Source: Lysobacter sp. BMK333-48F3
GTDB taxonomy: Bacteria > Pseudomonadota > Gammaproteobacteria > Xanthomonadales > Xanthomonadaceae
Assembly (NCBI RefSeq): GCF_019733395.1
Contig: NZ_JAIHOO010000001.1
Coordinates: 930,001 to 994,000 of the forward strand
Direction of reading: 5' to 3'
Length of the DNA stretch: 64,000 nucleotides
The notes below the pieces were generated by a model. That model was given only the letters and a program-made list of their open reading frames with translations, was not told the DNA's origin and did no database searches. The translations under genes were made by a program, and so were the position numbers. Shown here one piece after another: positions 8,388 to 16,400 of the stretch (positions within the stretch are counted from its first letter, which is position 1; each line of letters opens with the position of its first letter).

Positions 8388-10537
8388 GCCGGCGCGCGCT
8401 GCCGGTGATCCAGCAGAACGAGCTGGCCGAATGCGGCCTGGCCTGCCTGGCGATGATCGCCGCGCACCACGGCCACGACCTCGACCTGGCCAGCCTGCGC
8501 CGGCGGTTTCCGGTCTCGCCGCGCGGCGCCACCCTGGCCCGGTTGATCAAGACCGCCGGCGCGCTCGGCCTGGACAGCCGGCCGTTGCGCGCCGAGATCG
8601 AGCACCTGGCCGGCGTGCGCCTGCCCTGCATCCTGCACTGGGACCTCAACCACTTCGTCGTGCTCAAGGCGATCGCCGGCGAGCGGGTCGAACTGCACGA
8701 TCCGGCGATCGGCGCGGTGACCATGTCGCTGGCCGAGTTCGGCCGCCATTACACCGGCATCGCCCTGGAGCTGAGCCCGCGCGCGGATTTCGCGCCGATG
8801 CGCGAACGCCGCCGGCTGAGCCTGTCGGCCCTGGCCGGGCGCATCGACGGTCTGCGCCGCGCCGGCGCCCAGGTGCTGGCCCTGGCGCTGTGCCTGGAAG
8901 CGTTCACCCTGCTGCTGCCGCTGGCGATGCAGTGGGTGCTGGACCGGGTGCTGGTCGCCGCCGACGTCGATCTGCTGCACCTGCTCGGCGCCGGCTTCCT
9001 GGCCGTGGTCGTGTTCCAGTCGGCGCTGACCGCGATGCGCGGCTGGCTGATCGCCGACCTCGGTTCCGCCCTCAACTCGCAATGGCTCAGCAACCTGTTC
9101 GGGCATCTGCTGCGCCTGCCGCTGGATTTCTTCGAGAAGCGCCATGTCGGCGGGGTGATGTCGCGCTTCGTCTCGGTGCAGGCGATCCAGCAGACCCTCA
9201 CCGGCAGCTTCGTCGAAAGCCTGCTCGACGGCCTCACCGCCTTGCTGGTGCTGGGCCTGCTGCTGTTCTACAGCCCGTCGCTGACCGCGCTGGTGCTGGT
9301 GGCGCTCGCGCTCTACGCCGGCCTGCGCTGGCTGGCGTTCCGACGCCTGCGCCGGCTCAAGGAAGAGCAGCTGATCCAGGTCGCGCAACAGCAGAGCCTG
9401 TTGATCGAGTCGATCCAGGGCATCCAGACCATCAAGCTCGGCAACCAGCAGGAAGAGCGGCGCGCGCGGATCGCCAACGCCGCGGTCGAGGTCGCCCGCC
9501 GCGAGGCGGCGATCGGCCGCACCACCGCCGCGTTCGGCGCGCTGTCCAAGCTGGTGTTCGGCGCCCAGCGCGTGCTGTTGATCTGGCTGTGCGCCTGGCT
9601 GACCCTGCAAGGCCGTTTCAGCGCCGGCATGATGGTGGTGTTCGTCGCCTACGCGGATCTGTTCGCGACCCGCACCGGCAGCCTGATCGACAAGCTGGTC
9701 GACCTGCGCCTGCTCGGCCTGCACGGCCAGCGCATCGCCGACATCGCCCTGGAGCCGCCGGAGCCGCACGTGCACACCGACTACGCCGGGCCGGCGCCGG
9801 CGCCGCGGATCGAGGTGCGCGGGGTCAGCTTCCGCTACGCCGACGACGAGCCCTGGATCCTGCGCGACTGCAGCTTCGCGATCGAGGACGGCGAGTCGGT
9901 CGCCATCGTCGGCCCGTCCGGCTGCGGCAAGACCACCCTGGCCAAGCTGATCCTGGGCCTGCTGCGGCCCAGCGAAGGCGCGATCCTGATCGGCGGCGTC
10001 GACATCCATCGTTACGGCCTGGGCCCCTACCGCGACCGCTTCGGCGCGGTGATGCAGGAGGACGTGCTGTTCGCCGGCTCGATCGGCGAGAACATCGCCG
10101 GCTTCGACAGCGCCGCCGATCCGCAGCGGGTCGAGGCCGCCGCGCGCGCCGCGCGCATCCACGACGACATCGCGGCGATGGCGATGGGCTACGAGTCGCT
10201 GGTAGGCGACCTGGGCTCGTCGCTGTCCGGCGGGCAGAAGCAGCGCGTGCTGCTGGCGCGCGCGCTGTACCGCCAGCCTTCGATCCTGTTGCTGGACGAA
10301 GCCACCAGCCACCTCGACGTCGGCCGCGAACACGAGATCAACCGCGAAGTCGCCGCGCTGCGCATCACCCGCATCGTCATCGCCCATCGTCCCGACACCA
10401 TCCGCAGCACCGACCGCGTGGTGTCGCTGCGCGACGGCGTGTGCGAACACTTTGAAACATCTCGTTACACCTTGCCGAACCTGTCGCGTATTCAGGGTGA
10501 AACTGCGATCACGATTAGCAAACCGCGTGTTTCATAG
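8384..10537 (+). CDS. Peptidase C39-containing ABC exporter (bacteriocin/RiPP type, PCAT)
   Basis: 717 residues. The N-terminal C39 cysteine peptidase has all active-site positions: Gln11, Cys17 (AECGLACLAMI), His90 (NHFVVLK) and Asp106 (HDPAIG). Six predicted membrane helices follow (about 165-440). The ATPase domain has Walker A GPSGCGKTT (Lys516), signature LSGGQKQR, Walker B LLLDEAT (Glu639) and switch His668. Family role: cut precursors after a double glycine and export the core. The 58-residue peptide encoded next has exactly such a site. The last 20-25 residues after GVCEHFETS are encoded by noticeably AT-richer DNA and lie outside the conserved fold, so this DNA may hold the precursor promoter. 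Confidence 0.96.
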   Translation: MSRRALPVIQQNELAECGLACLAMIAAHHGHDLDLASLRRRFPVSPRGATLARLIKTAGALGLDSRPLRAEIEHLAGVRLPCILHWDLNHFVVLKAIAGERVELHDPAIGAVTMSLAEFGRHYTGIALELSPRADFAPMRERRRLSLSALAGRIDGLRRAGAQVLALALCLEAFTLLLPLAMQWVLDRVLVAADVDLLHLLGAGFLAVVVFQSALTAMRGWLIADLGSALNSQWLSNLFGHLLRLPLDFFEKRHVGGVMSRFVSVQAIQQTLTGSFVESLLDGLTALLVLGLLLFYSPSLTALVLVALALYAGLRWLAFRRLRRLKEEQLIQVAQQQSLLIESIQGIQTIKLGNQQEERRARIANAAVEVARREAAIGRTTAAFGALSKLVFGAQRVLLIWLCAWLTLQGRFSAGMMVVFVAYADLFATRTGSLIDKLVDLRLLGLHGQRIADIALEPPEPHVHTDYAGPAPAPRIEVRGVSFRYADDEPWILRDCSFAIEDGESVAIVGPSGCGKTTLAKLILGLLRPSEGAILIGGVDIHRYGLGPYRDRFGAVMQEDVLFAGSIGENIAGFDSAADPQRVEAAARAARIHDDIAAMAMGYESLVGDLGSSLSGGQKQRVLLARALYRQPSILLLDEATSHLDVGREHEINREVAALRITRIVIAHRPDTIRSTDRVVSLRDGVCEHFETSRYTLPNLSRIQGETAITISKPRVS

Positions 10538-10541
10538 TTGC

Positions 10542-10547
10542 TAGGAT
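10542..10547 (+). promoter_or_regulatory. Possible -10 element (TAGGAT) ahead of the precursor gene
   Basis: TAGGAT sits 69 bp before the precursor ATG, inside the most AT-rich stretch of this part of the window (about 10450-10560). A clear -35 at 17 bp is not visible (TTAGCA lies about 21 bp upstream), so this is only a candidate. Confidence 0.25.
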
Positions 10548-10615
10548 CGATGCCCACGCCGATGCCGGGACGGCGTTTCATCTTCCTGGCAATCTACGAT
10601 TCAGGAGAACGCTGC

Positions 10616-10792
10616 ATGAGCAAGCAAGACGTGAATCGCAACAACGAAGCCGTACGTCCGCTCGCCCGCGTCGCCGCGCGCGAACTGTCGCTGGAAGAGA
10701 TCGCCGCGATCTCGGGCGGCAAGGGCGACACCACCCACGCCACCGGCCCGAACGGCGACGATCCGGGCGATCCGGACGACGGCGCGGTCTGA
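10616..10792 (+). CDS. Graspetide precursor peptide (double-glycine leader, Thr/Asp-rich core)
   Basis: 58 residues preceded by an AGGAGA ribosome-binding site (TCAGGAGAACGCTGC-ATG). The leader, residues 1-35, ends in the classic pattern ELSLEEIAAISGG; cleavage after Gly35 would free a 23-residue core, residues 36-58. The core is KGDTTHATGPNGDDP followed by GDPDDGAV. It has possible ester donors Thr39, Thr40 and Thr43 (and Lys36 for an amide) and acceptors Asp48, Asp49, Asp52, Asp54 and Asp55. This is the composition expected of omega-ester peptides made by ATP-grasp ligases, one of which is encoded next. From memory, the Lysobacter antibioticus graspetides thatisin and iso-thatisin come from a related THAT-containing core; I cannot confirm identity here. 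Confidence 0.88.
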   Translation: MSKQDVNRNNEAVRPLARVAARELSLEEIAAISGGKGDTTHATGPNGDDPGDPDDGAV

Positions 10793-10891
10793 TCGCGCAT
10801 CGTCTCAGTCGATGAAAAGAGCATGACCCACGCTGCGGCGGACTCGCGTGCGAGCGACGCGCGCGGAAACCTCAGCGACCCGTCATGACGC

Positions 10892-10923
10892 CGCACGCCC
10901 CGCTGGTCGGGGCGTGCGTTTTT
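10892..10923 (+). terminator. Strong intrinsic terminator between precursor and ligase genes
   Basis: A perfect 11-bp stem (CGCACGCCCCG at 10892-10902 pairing with CGGGGCGTGCG at 10908-10918), 5-nt loop, then five T residues. It lies 100 bp after the precursor stop and 25 bp before the preferred ligase start, so most transcripts should end here and only read-through would express the ligase. Confidence 0.9.
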
Positions 10924-10947
10924 CCGCAACCCGATCTTTCCGCCGCC

Positions 10948-12075
10948 ATGCCGATGACCGCTTTCCGCACGCCGCTGATCCTTTCCTCGCTGGCCCACGA
11001 CATCCACGCTTCGGCCGCGCGCTGGGCGCTGCGCGCCAGCGGCCTGGATGCGGTCTGGGCCGGCTCGCTGGCCGAGTCCGAACTGGGGCCGATGTCGCTG
11101 CACTGCGACCCCGACCTGGGCCTGCGCAGCAGCGGCGCGCTCGACCACGAACGCATCGGCGCGATCTGGTACCGCCGGCCGCGCAACCCCGAACACTTCC
11201 CGCGCGCCCATCGCAGCGACGAACCCTTCCTGCGCGGCGAGTGGGGCCGCTTCCTCAAGAACCTCTACGCCCTGACCGACACCGGCGCCGACCGGCTGTG
11301 GATCAATCGTCCCGCGGCCGCGGCGATGGCCGAGAACAAGCTGGTGCAGCTGCGCGCCGCGCACCGCTGCGGCCTGCGCTTTCCGGCCACGCTGGTCTCG
11401 CACGACCCCGACGAGATCCGCCGCTTCGTCGCCCGCCACGGCCGGGTCGTGTACAAGCCGTTCATGACCCACACCTGGCAGGACGCGGAAACCGGGCGCA
11501 TGTTCAGCACCTATGCGCGCATCGTCGAAGCGGCGATGCTCGACGACGACCAGAGCCTGCTGCACTGTCCGGGCATCTACCAGGTCTACGTCAACAAACG
11601 CTGCGACCTGCGCGTGACCGCGATCGGCGACCGCTACTTCGCCGCACGCCTGCATTCGGCCCAGGACGACGGCGTGGTCGACTGGCGCGCACGCCAGGCG
11701 GTCGGCGGCCTGCGCGCCGAAGCCGGCGAGCTGTCCGCCGCCGATCGGACCAAGCTGGCCGCGCTGATGCGCGAGCTGGGCCTGGTGTTCGGTTGCATCG
11801 ACCTGGCTATCGACGGCGACGGCGAAGCGCATTTCCTCGAGGTCAACCAGGCCGGACAGTTCCTGTTCGTCGAAGACCTGCTGCCGTCGCTGCCGCTGCT
11901 GCGGGCGATGAGCGCGATGCTGGCCGAAGGCCGTCCGGACTACTCGCTGGCGACGATCGCGCCGGTGTCCTACGCCGACTACTGCGCCAGCGACGAACAC
12001 CGCGCCTGGTGGGCGCAGGCCAGCGAAACCCTACAGGATCGCAACCCCGCGGCGGCCGGCATCAGCCTGGAATAG
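10948..12075 (+). CDS. ATP-grasp ligase, graspetide synthetase (MvdC/MvdD-like)
   Basis: 375 residues from ATG 10948 (10954 is also possible). Recognisable features are the N-terminal segment of this ligase group (TPLILSSLAHDIHASAARWAL), a pre-ATP-grasp region with IWYRRP, the nucleotide-binding Lys in VVYKPF, and the metal-binding FLEVNQAGQFLFVE near the C-terminus. These enzymes phosphorylate Asp/Glu side chains of a precursor and close macrolactones or macrolactams with Thr, Ser or Lys. The open frame extends to ATG 10885, but that start would place a perfect intrinsic terminator inside the coding region and add residues the family lacks, so I reject it. The substrate is presumably the peptide at 10616. 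Confidence 0.92.
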   Translation: MPMTAFRTPLILSSLAHDIHASAARWALRASGLDAVWAGSLAESELGPMSLHCDPDLGLRSSGALDHERIGAIWYRRPRNPEHFPRAHRSDEPFLRGEWGRFLKNLYALTDTGADRLWINRPAAAAMAENKLVQLRAAHRCGLRFPATLVSHDPDEIRRFVARHGRVVYKPFMTHTWQDAETGRMFSTYARIVEAAMLDDDQSLLHCPGIYQVYVNKRCDLRVTAIGDRYFAARLHSAQDDGVVDWRARQAVGGLRAEAGELSAADRTKLAALMRELGLVFGCIDLAIDGDGEAHFLEVNQAGQFLFVEDLLPSLPLLRAMSAMLAEGRPDYSLATIAPVSYADYCASDEHRAWWAQASETLQDRNPAAAGISLE

Positions 12076-12180
12076 CCGGCCGCTTCCAACTCATGGGGTA
12101 GGAGCGAGGCGAGTCGCGACCACGGAACGCGCATAGAAGCCCAAGCCGGCGCCCCTCATCGAAGCCGCGTCCCTTCCCTC

Positions 12181-12204
12181 TGTAGGAGCGGCGTAAGCCG
12201 CGAC
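12181..12204 (+). repeat. Dispersed TGTAGGAGCGGCGTAAGCCGCGAC repeat
   Basis: A 24-bp element built on the palindrome GCGGC-GTAA-GCCGC. Near-identical or diverged copies lie at 22345-22368 (inverse), 22385-22408, 22525-22548 (inverse), 45511-45534 and, more diverged, near 12097 and 34312. It is always intergenic, as expected for a REP-type element. Confidence 0.85.
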
Positions 12205-12283
12205 AGGGAAGACGCAGAAAACTCGTTAGCGACGTCGCCACTCGAAGCGCACCGGCTGGCAGTGGCGGGCGCGGATCAAGAGC

Positions 12284-12317
12284 AAATCCCCCCTGCCCCC
12301 CTTTTTCAAAGGGGGGA
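12284..12317. repeat. C-rich palindromic repeat (CCCCCCTTTTTCAAAGGGGGG family)
   Basis: AAATCCCCCCTGCCCCCC followed by TTTTTCAAAGGGGGGA; the C6 and G6 blocks can pair around the TTTTTCAAA centre. The same sequence recurs at 34442-34474, 34607-34642 (inverse), 59298-59331 and 59423-59441 (inverse). Confidence 0.85.
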
Positions 12318-12385
12318 GTCGTTGGCGTTTCGAAGGGGGCATGCGCCGGGCGAGCGGCGCGGCGGGTTTCGTGCCGCGCCGTCGG

Positions 12386-12790
12386 TCAGGCGCCGTCCGC
12401 CAATGCGTACTCGAATCGATAGAAGTGCGCCCCGCCTTCGCGCACCTCGATGCTCATGCGCCCGCTGAGCCCGAGCAATTCCTCGGTCCCCGAGTCCGGC
12501 ACCACGTCGATGCTGAGATCGGCGGCGCCCCGGTCCATCACCCCGCGATGCAACAGCAGAAAACTGCCGCGGCGCCCGTCGAGCACGCCCTGCACTTTCT
12601 CGAACGCGACATAGCCGGCCGAGCCCTGCACGGCCGTCCCGCCCGCCAGCATCTCGCCGCGGCTGGCGGCGTCGAGATCGCCGTGGAAGCGTTTGTCGAT
12701 CGCCATCCGCCCGAACAGGCCGACGGCCTCCTCGTGCAAGGGTTGCGGGCTGAGCTTGACCTCGAACGGGCCTTCGGCAATACGGTTCAT
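12386..12790 (-). CDS. DUF3224 domain protein
   Basis: About 134 residues from ATG 12790. It matches the DUF3224 pattern through most of its length: FHGDLDAASRGEMLAGG, GSAGYVAFEKVQGVLDGR, GSFLLLHRGVM, VVPDSGTEELLGLSG. The family is small, beta-rich and of unknown function. The frame is open up to 12850, with further ATGs at 12802 and 12850. I favour 12790 because a weak GGGA lies just upstream and the domain begins shortly after; 12802 is nearly as good. The flanks are repeats on one side and palindromes on the other, so it seems monocistronic. Confidence 0.8.
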   Translation of the reverse strand: MNRIAEGPFEVKLSPQPLHEEAVGLFGRMAIDKRFHGDLDAASRGEMLAGGTAVQGSAGYVAFEKVQGVLDGRRGSFLLLHRGVMDRGAADLSIDVVPDSGTEELLGLSGRMSIEVREGGAHFYRFEYALADGA

Positions 12791-12960
12791 CGGCGATCCC
12801 ATGGTGGCGGACACCGGCGCGCTGATCGTGGCGATGCGCGCCGTCGGCACACGATGCCATGCCGCGCATCCGGCCGCGAGCCGCGTATGCCGGACACGCC
12901 GTTACGGCACGCGCACCCGCAACGCGAACCCGTCCAATCCCCAATCCCACCAAAAGGCGA

Positions 12961-12995
12961 CTACCGATTCCGGTCCAGCGCACCGGAATCGGTAG
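12961..12995 (-). terminator. Perfect 14-bp hairpin downstream of the large autotransporter
   Basis: CTACCGATTCCGGT (12961-12974) pairs exactly with ACCGGAATCGGTAG (12982-12995) around a 7-nt loop. Read on the minus strand it is followed by TCGCCTTTTGG, a modest T-run. It lies beyond the stop of the small gene at 13033 and could end the autotransporter transcript. Confidence 0.55.
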
Positions 12996-13000
12996 CGCCA

Positions 13001-13079
13001 CCCTGTCTGCGGCGGGTGCAATCGACCCGGGGTCATTGGCTCCGGGCCGAAGCCTCGTCGCACCAGACCGCAGACAGGG
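13001..13079. repeat. 12-bp inverted repeat pair, 55 bp apart
   Basis: CCCTGTCTGCGG at 13001-13012 is the exact reverse complement of CCGCAGACAGGG at 13068-13079. The second arm lies inside the 3' end of the small gene at 13033-13419. The role is unknown. Confidence 0.7.
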
Positions 13080-13419
13080 GCACCGCGCCCGACGGAGGGG
13101 CGGACGACGGTGTGCGTGCGGCGAGCCGCGCCGGCGCGCGGCGCGGCTTCGCCTTGTTCGAGGTGCCGCGGCTGGCGACACGCTGGGTCTTGCCGATAGG
13201 CCGTGCGCCGCGCGGCTCGGCCTCGGCGGCCGGGCGCGTCGGGCAGGCACCGCCGGCCGGCTTGCTGGCCGACAGCGCATAGGCGGACGCGGGCGCGGCG
13301 GCGGGCGCCGTAGCGGTAGAAGTCGCAGCCGCGACCGCATTCGCCGCCGTCGCGGCGGCGATCGCGCCGCGCGCGCTGGCGCTGGCGCCGGGCGAGGCTT
13401 GCAATCCGAGCGCCATCAT
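13033..13419 (-). CDS. Small Ala/Pro-rich hypothetical protein overlapping the autotransporter stop
   Basis: 128 residues, starting MMALGLQASPG. Its tandem ATG codons (13419 and 13416) overlap the TGA of the giant autotransporter (13418-13416), the usual arrangement for translational coupling. Third codon positions in this frame are almost all G or C, as in real genes here. The N-terminal half is Ala-rich (could be a poor signal sequence or low-complexity stalk). The C-terminal half is basic with KAKPRRAPARLAART and two cysteines. I recognise no family. The alternative is that it is the displaced 3' end of the autotransporter after a frameshift, or a spurious GC-rich frame. Confidence 0.4.
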   Translation of the reverse strand: MMALGLQASPGASASARGAIAAATAANAVAAATSTATAPAAAPASAYALSASKPAGGACPTRPAAEAEPRGARPIGKTQRVASRGTSNKAKPRRAPARLAARTPSSAPPSGAVPLSAVWCDEASARSQ

Positions 13420-16400
13420 CGCCTTGGCACTCGTCCCGGCGCCGCAGCCGGACTCGGCGCCACGCTCGCCGTCGCGACCGGCGCCGGCCGCGCCATCGCC
13501 GTCGCCGGCGCGCCGCCCCAGCCCAGGCGCAGGCCGAGGTTGAGCGAATGGGCGCGATCGTCGCTGCCGATGTCGCCGCGGTACTCGACGAAACCGCTGC
13601 CGTACCGGCTTATCCGATAGTTCAGTCCGAGGCCGACGTTCCAGCGGTTGCGCTCGGCGACGAAGCCGCGCACGCCGAAATCGGGCACGTTGGCGCCGAC
13701 GAAGGCGTTGCGCGCGAACGGCGCGTCGTCCTGCAGGTCGTGCAGGTAGCGCAGGTCCGCAGTCGGCTGCCAGCGCCGGCCCTGCCCCGGGGCCATCGAC
13801 AGGCGCACGCCGATGCCGGCGGTGGTGGCGTCGTAGCTGGCCGCGGCGACCGCCAGGTCGGCATCGCCGGCGCCGCGCTCGCGCAGCCGGATCGATTCGA
13901 ACTTGTGGTAGTACACGCCGAGCAAGGGTTCGACCCGGACGCTGCCGCCGTCCCAGCGCCAGCCCGCTTCGAGCACGGCATAGGCGCCGTCGCCGCTGAA
14001 GTGCGCATCGCTGCGCGCATTGAAGGTGCCGACCGCGATCTCGCGCTCGGCGTCGTAACTGGCGTAGCTGTAGCCGAGCGCGCCCTGGGTCCAGAATCCG
14101 CCCGGCGCGTACAGCCAGTGGATGCCGACATTGAACTGATCGCCGTCGATGCGGTCGTCGCGGCGCTCGGTTTCCAGCCTGGAATGCGCCAGGCCGATGT
14201 GACCGCCGAAGCGGAACGCTTCGCCCGGCGAACCTTCCAGGCCGAACAGCACGCCGGCCAGGCGGTTGTCGATGCCGGCCAGGCCGTCGCCGTCGAACTC
14301 GGCGCGGCCGCCGTAGCCGGTCGCCCACAGCGTGCCGAGGCTGCGTTCGTCTTCGACGCCGAGATCGCGCACCAGATCCAACTGCCGCGTCACCCCGCGC
14401 TGCAGTTGCTCGGCGTTGTACCGCTGCGCGCTGGCCAGCGAGGCGTAGGTCTCGCCGCTGAGGGTGTCGAAGGCGCGCGGCGCCTGCGCCGCGCTGAGGC
14501 CGCGCGCGGCGGCGATCAGGGTCGGCAGCTGGCCGCTGTTGGCGTCGGCGATCGCCTGCAGCGCGTCGGCCACCGCCTGCTGGTTGTCGCTCAGGCCGGG
14601 GAATTGGTTGAAGCGGATGCCGGTGCCGCCGGCGTCGTGCTCGCTCAGGCGCAGGAACACGTCGTTGCCGATCACGATCAGGCTGGCGTCGAGGAAGGGC
14701 AAGGCGTTCTGGACCACGCCGGCGAAGGCGCCGTTGATCGCGCCGGCATCGACGATGCGGTAGTCGGTGACCGGCGCGTAGCTGCCGGCGAGCGGAATCG
14801 CCACCACCTGGCCGCCGCTGAGGTTGGCGGTGCCGGCGACGATCACGCTGTCGGTGGCGCCGGCGCCGTTCTGCCGCACCTGCAGCACGCCGCCCGCGGC
14901 CATGCTCAGGCTGGCGACGTTGAGCGACGCGCCGACCGAGGCGCTGCCGCCCGCCGCTCCGGTCGCCCCGGCCAAGCCGGAAGGCGCCAGCGTGCCGCCG
15001 AGCGTCAGCGCGCCGGTCAGCGCGCCATCCCCAACGAGTGCGCCGCCTGCGAGTACGGCGGCGTTGCCGGTCAAGCTGCCGTCGAGCACCAGGTTGCCGG
15101 CGATGGAACTGTCGACGAAGTTGGCGGTGCTGGCCGCAGCCAGCACCAGGGTGCCGCCGCTGGCGACGTCGAGCTGTTCGAAACCGCTCAACGAGGCCGC
15201 GGGCAGCGTGCCCTGGCCGCCGCCGCCGACGGCGAAGGTGTCGCTGCCGGCGCCCGCGGCGATGCTGCCGGTCAGGCCGGACAACAAGGCCAGGCTGCTG
15301 TAGTAGCGGTCGTCGCCGCCGCCCAGGTCGACCGCGCCGGCGACCGCGCCGGTGGCGCTGAGCCGGTCGTTGCCGGCGCTGAAGCTGGCGCTGGTGCCGG
15401 CCGCGGAGGTGAAGCCGGCGACGATCGGATTGGCGACGGCGAGCGCGCCGCCCTGTAGCGACAAGCCGCCGCCGAAGCCGACCAGACTGCCGGACAGGGT
15501 CAGCATGGCCGGGCCCGACTTGATCAGGGTACCGCTGCCGCTGATCGTGCCGCTGAGGTTGAGCGGGTTGCTGCCGGTCACGTCGAGCGCGGTGCCGGCG
15601 GCGACGTCGACCGCATTGGCCACGTTCAGGCCGGCGATCGCGGCGCTGAGGCTGGCGTTGCCGCTCACCGCCAAGGTGCCGGTGCCGAGCGCGGTATTGC
15701 TGCCGATCGCCAGAGTACCGGCGCTGAGGTTCACCCCGCCGCCGAAGTTGTTGGCGCCGCTCAGGGTCAGGGTGCCGCTGCCCGAGTACGCCAGGCTGCC
15801 GGCGCCGCCGATGGTGCCGCTCAGCCCCAGATCGTTGCTGCCGGCGATCGCCAGTTCGGCGCCGGAGGCCAGGCTGATCGCATTGCCCAGGGTCACCCCC
15901 GCGGCGCTGGCGCTGAGGCCGGCGTCGCCGCCGACCGCGAGCGCGCCGGTGCCGAGCGCGAGCGAATCGCCGACCGCCAGCGCGCCCGAGTTCAGGGCCA
16001 CGCCGCCGCCGAAGTTGTTCGCCGCGCTGAGGCTCAACGTGCCGGTGCCGTTCATCGCCAGCTCGCCGGCGCCGCCGATCGTGCCGTCCAGGGCGAGGTC
16101 GTTGCTGCCGACCACGGCGAGCGTGGTGCCGGCGCCGAGATTGACCGCGTTGGCCAGTTCGATGCCGGCACCGGTCGCGCTCAACTGCGCGCTGCCGCCG
16201 ACATTGAGGCTGCCGCTGCCGAGGGCCAGATCGTCGCCGACCGCGAGCGTGCCGCCGCCGAGCGCGACGCCGCCGCCGAACGCATTGGCGCCGCTCAGGG
16301 TCAGGGTCGACGGTCCGTTGAAACTCAACCCGCCGCTGCCGCCGATCGCGCCGCTCAGGGTCAGATCATTGCTACCGGCGATGCTCAGGCCGGCGTTGAG

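Larger units (their letters stand above)
12076..12385. other. Intergenic stretch holding two dispersed repeat families
   Basis: No gene is visible. It contains a degenerate copy (about 12097-12120) and a clean copy (12181-12204) of the GTAGGAGCGGCGTAAGCCGCGAC repeat, and one copy of the C-rich palindromic repeat (12284-12317). Confidence 0.7.

Noticed and set aside
8120..10450. 776-codon minus-strand open frame
   Set aside because: Antisense to the C39-ABC exporter, whose motifs are all intact on the plus strand.
10823..10888. Possible second precursor peptide (21 residues) between precursor and terminator
   Set aside because: No ribosome-binding site, no double-glycine leader and no Thr/Asp core pattern; it overlaps the terminator side by chance.
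10885..10947. Extended N-terminus of the ATP-grasp ligase
   Set aside because: It would contain a perfect intrinsic terminator, and the family motif begins only after ATG 10948.
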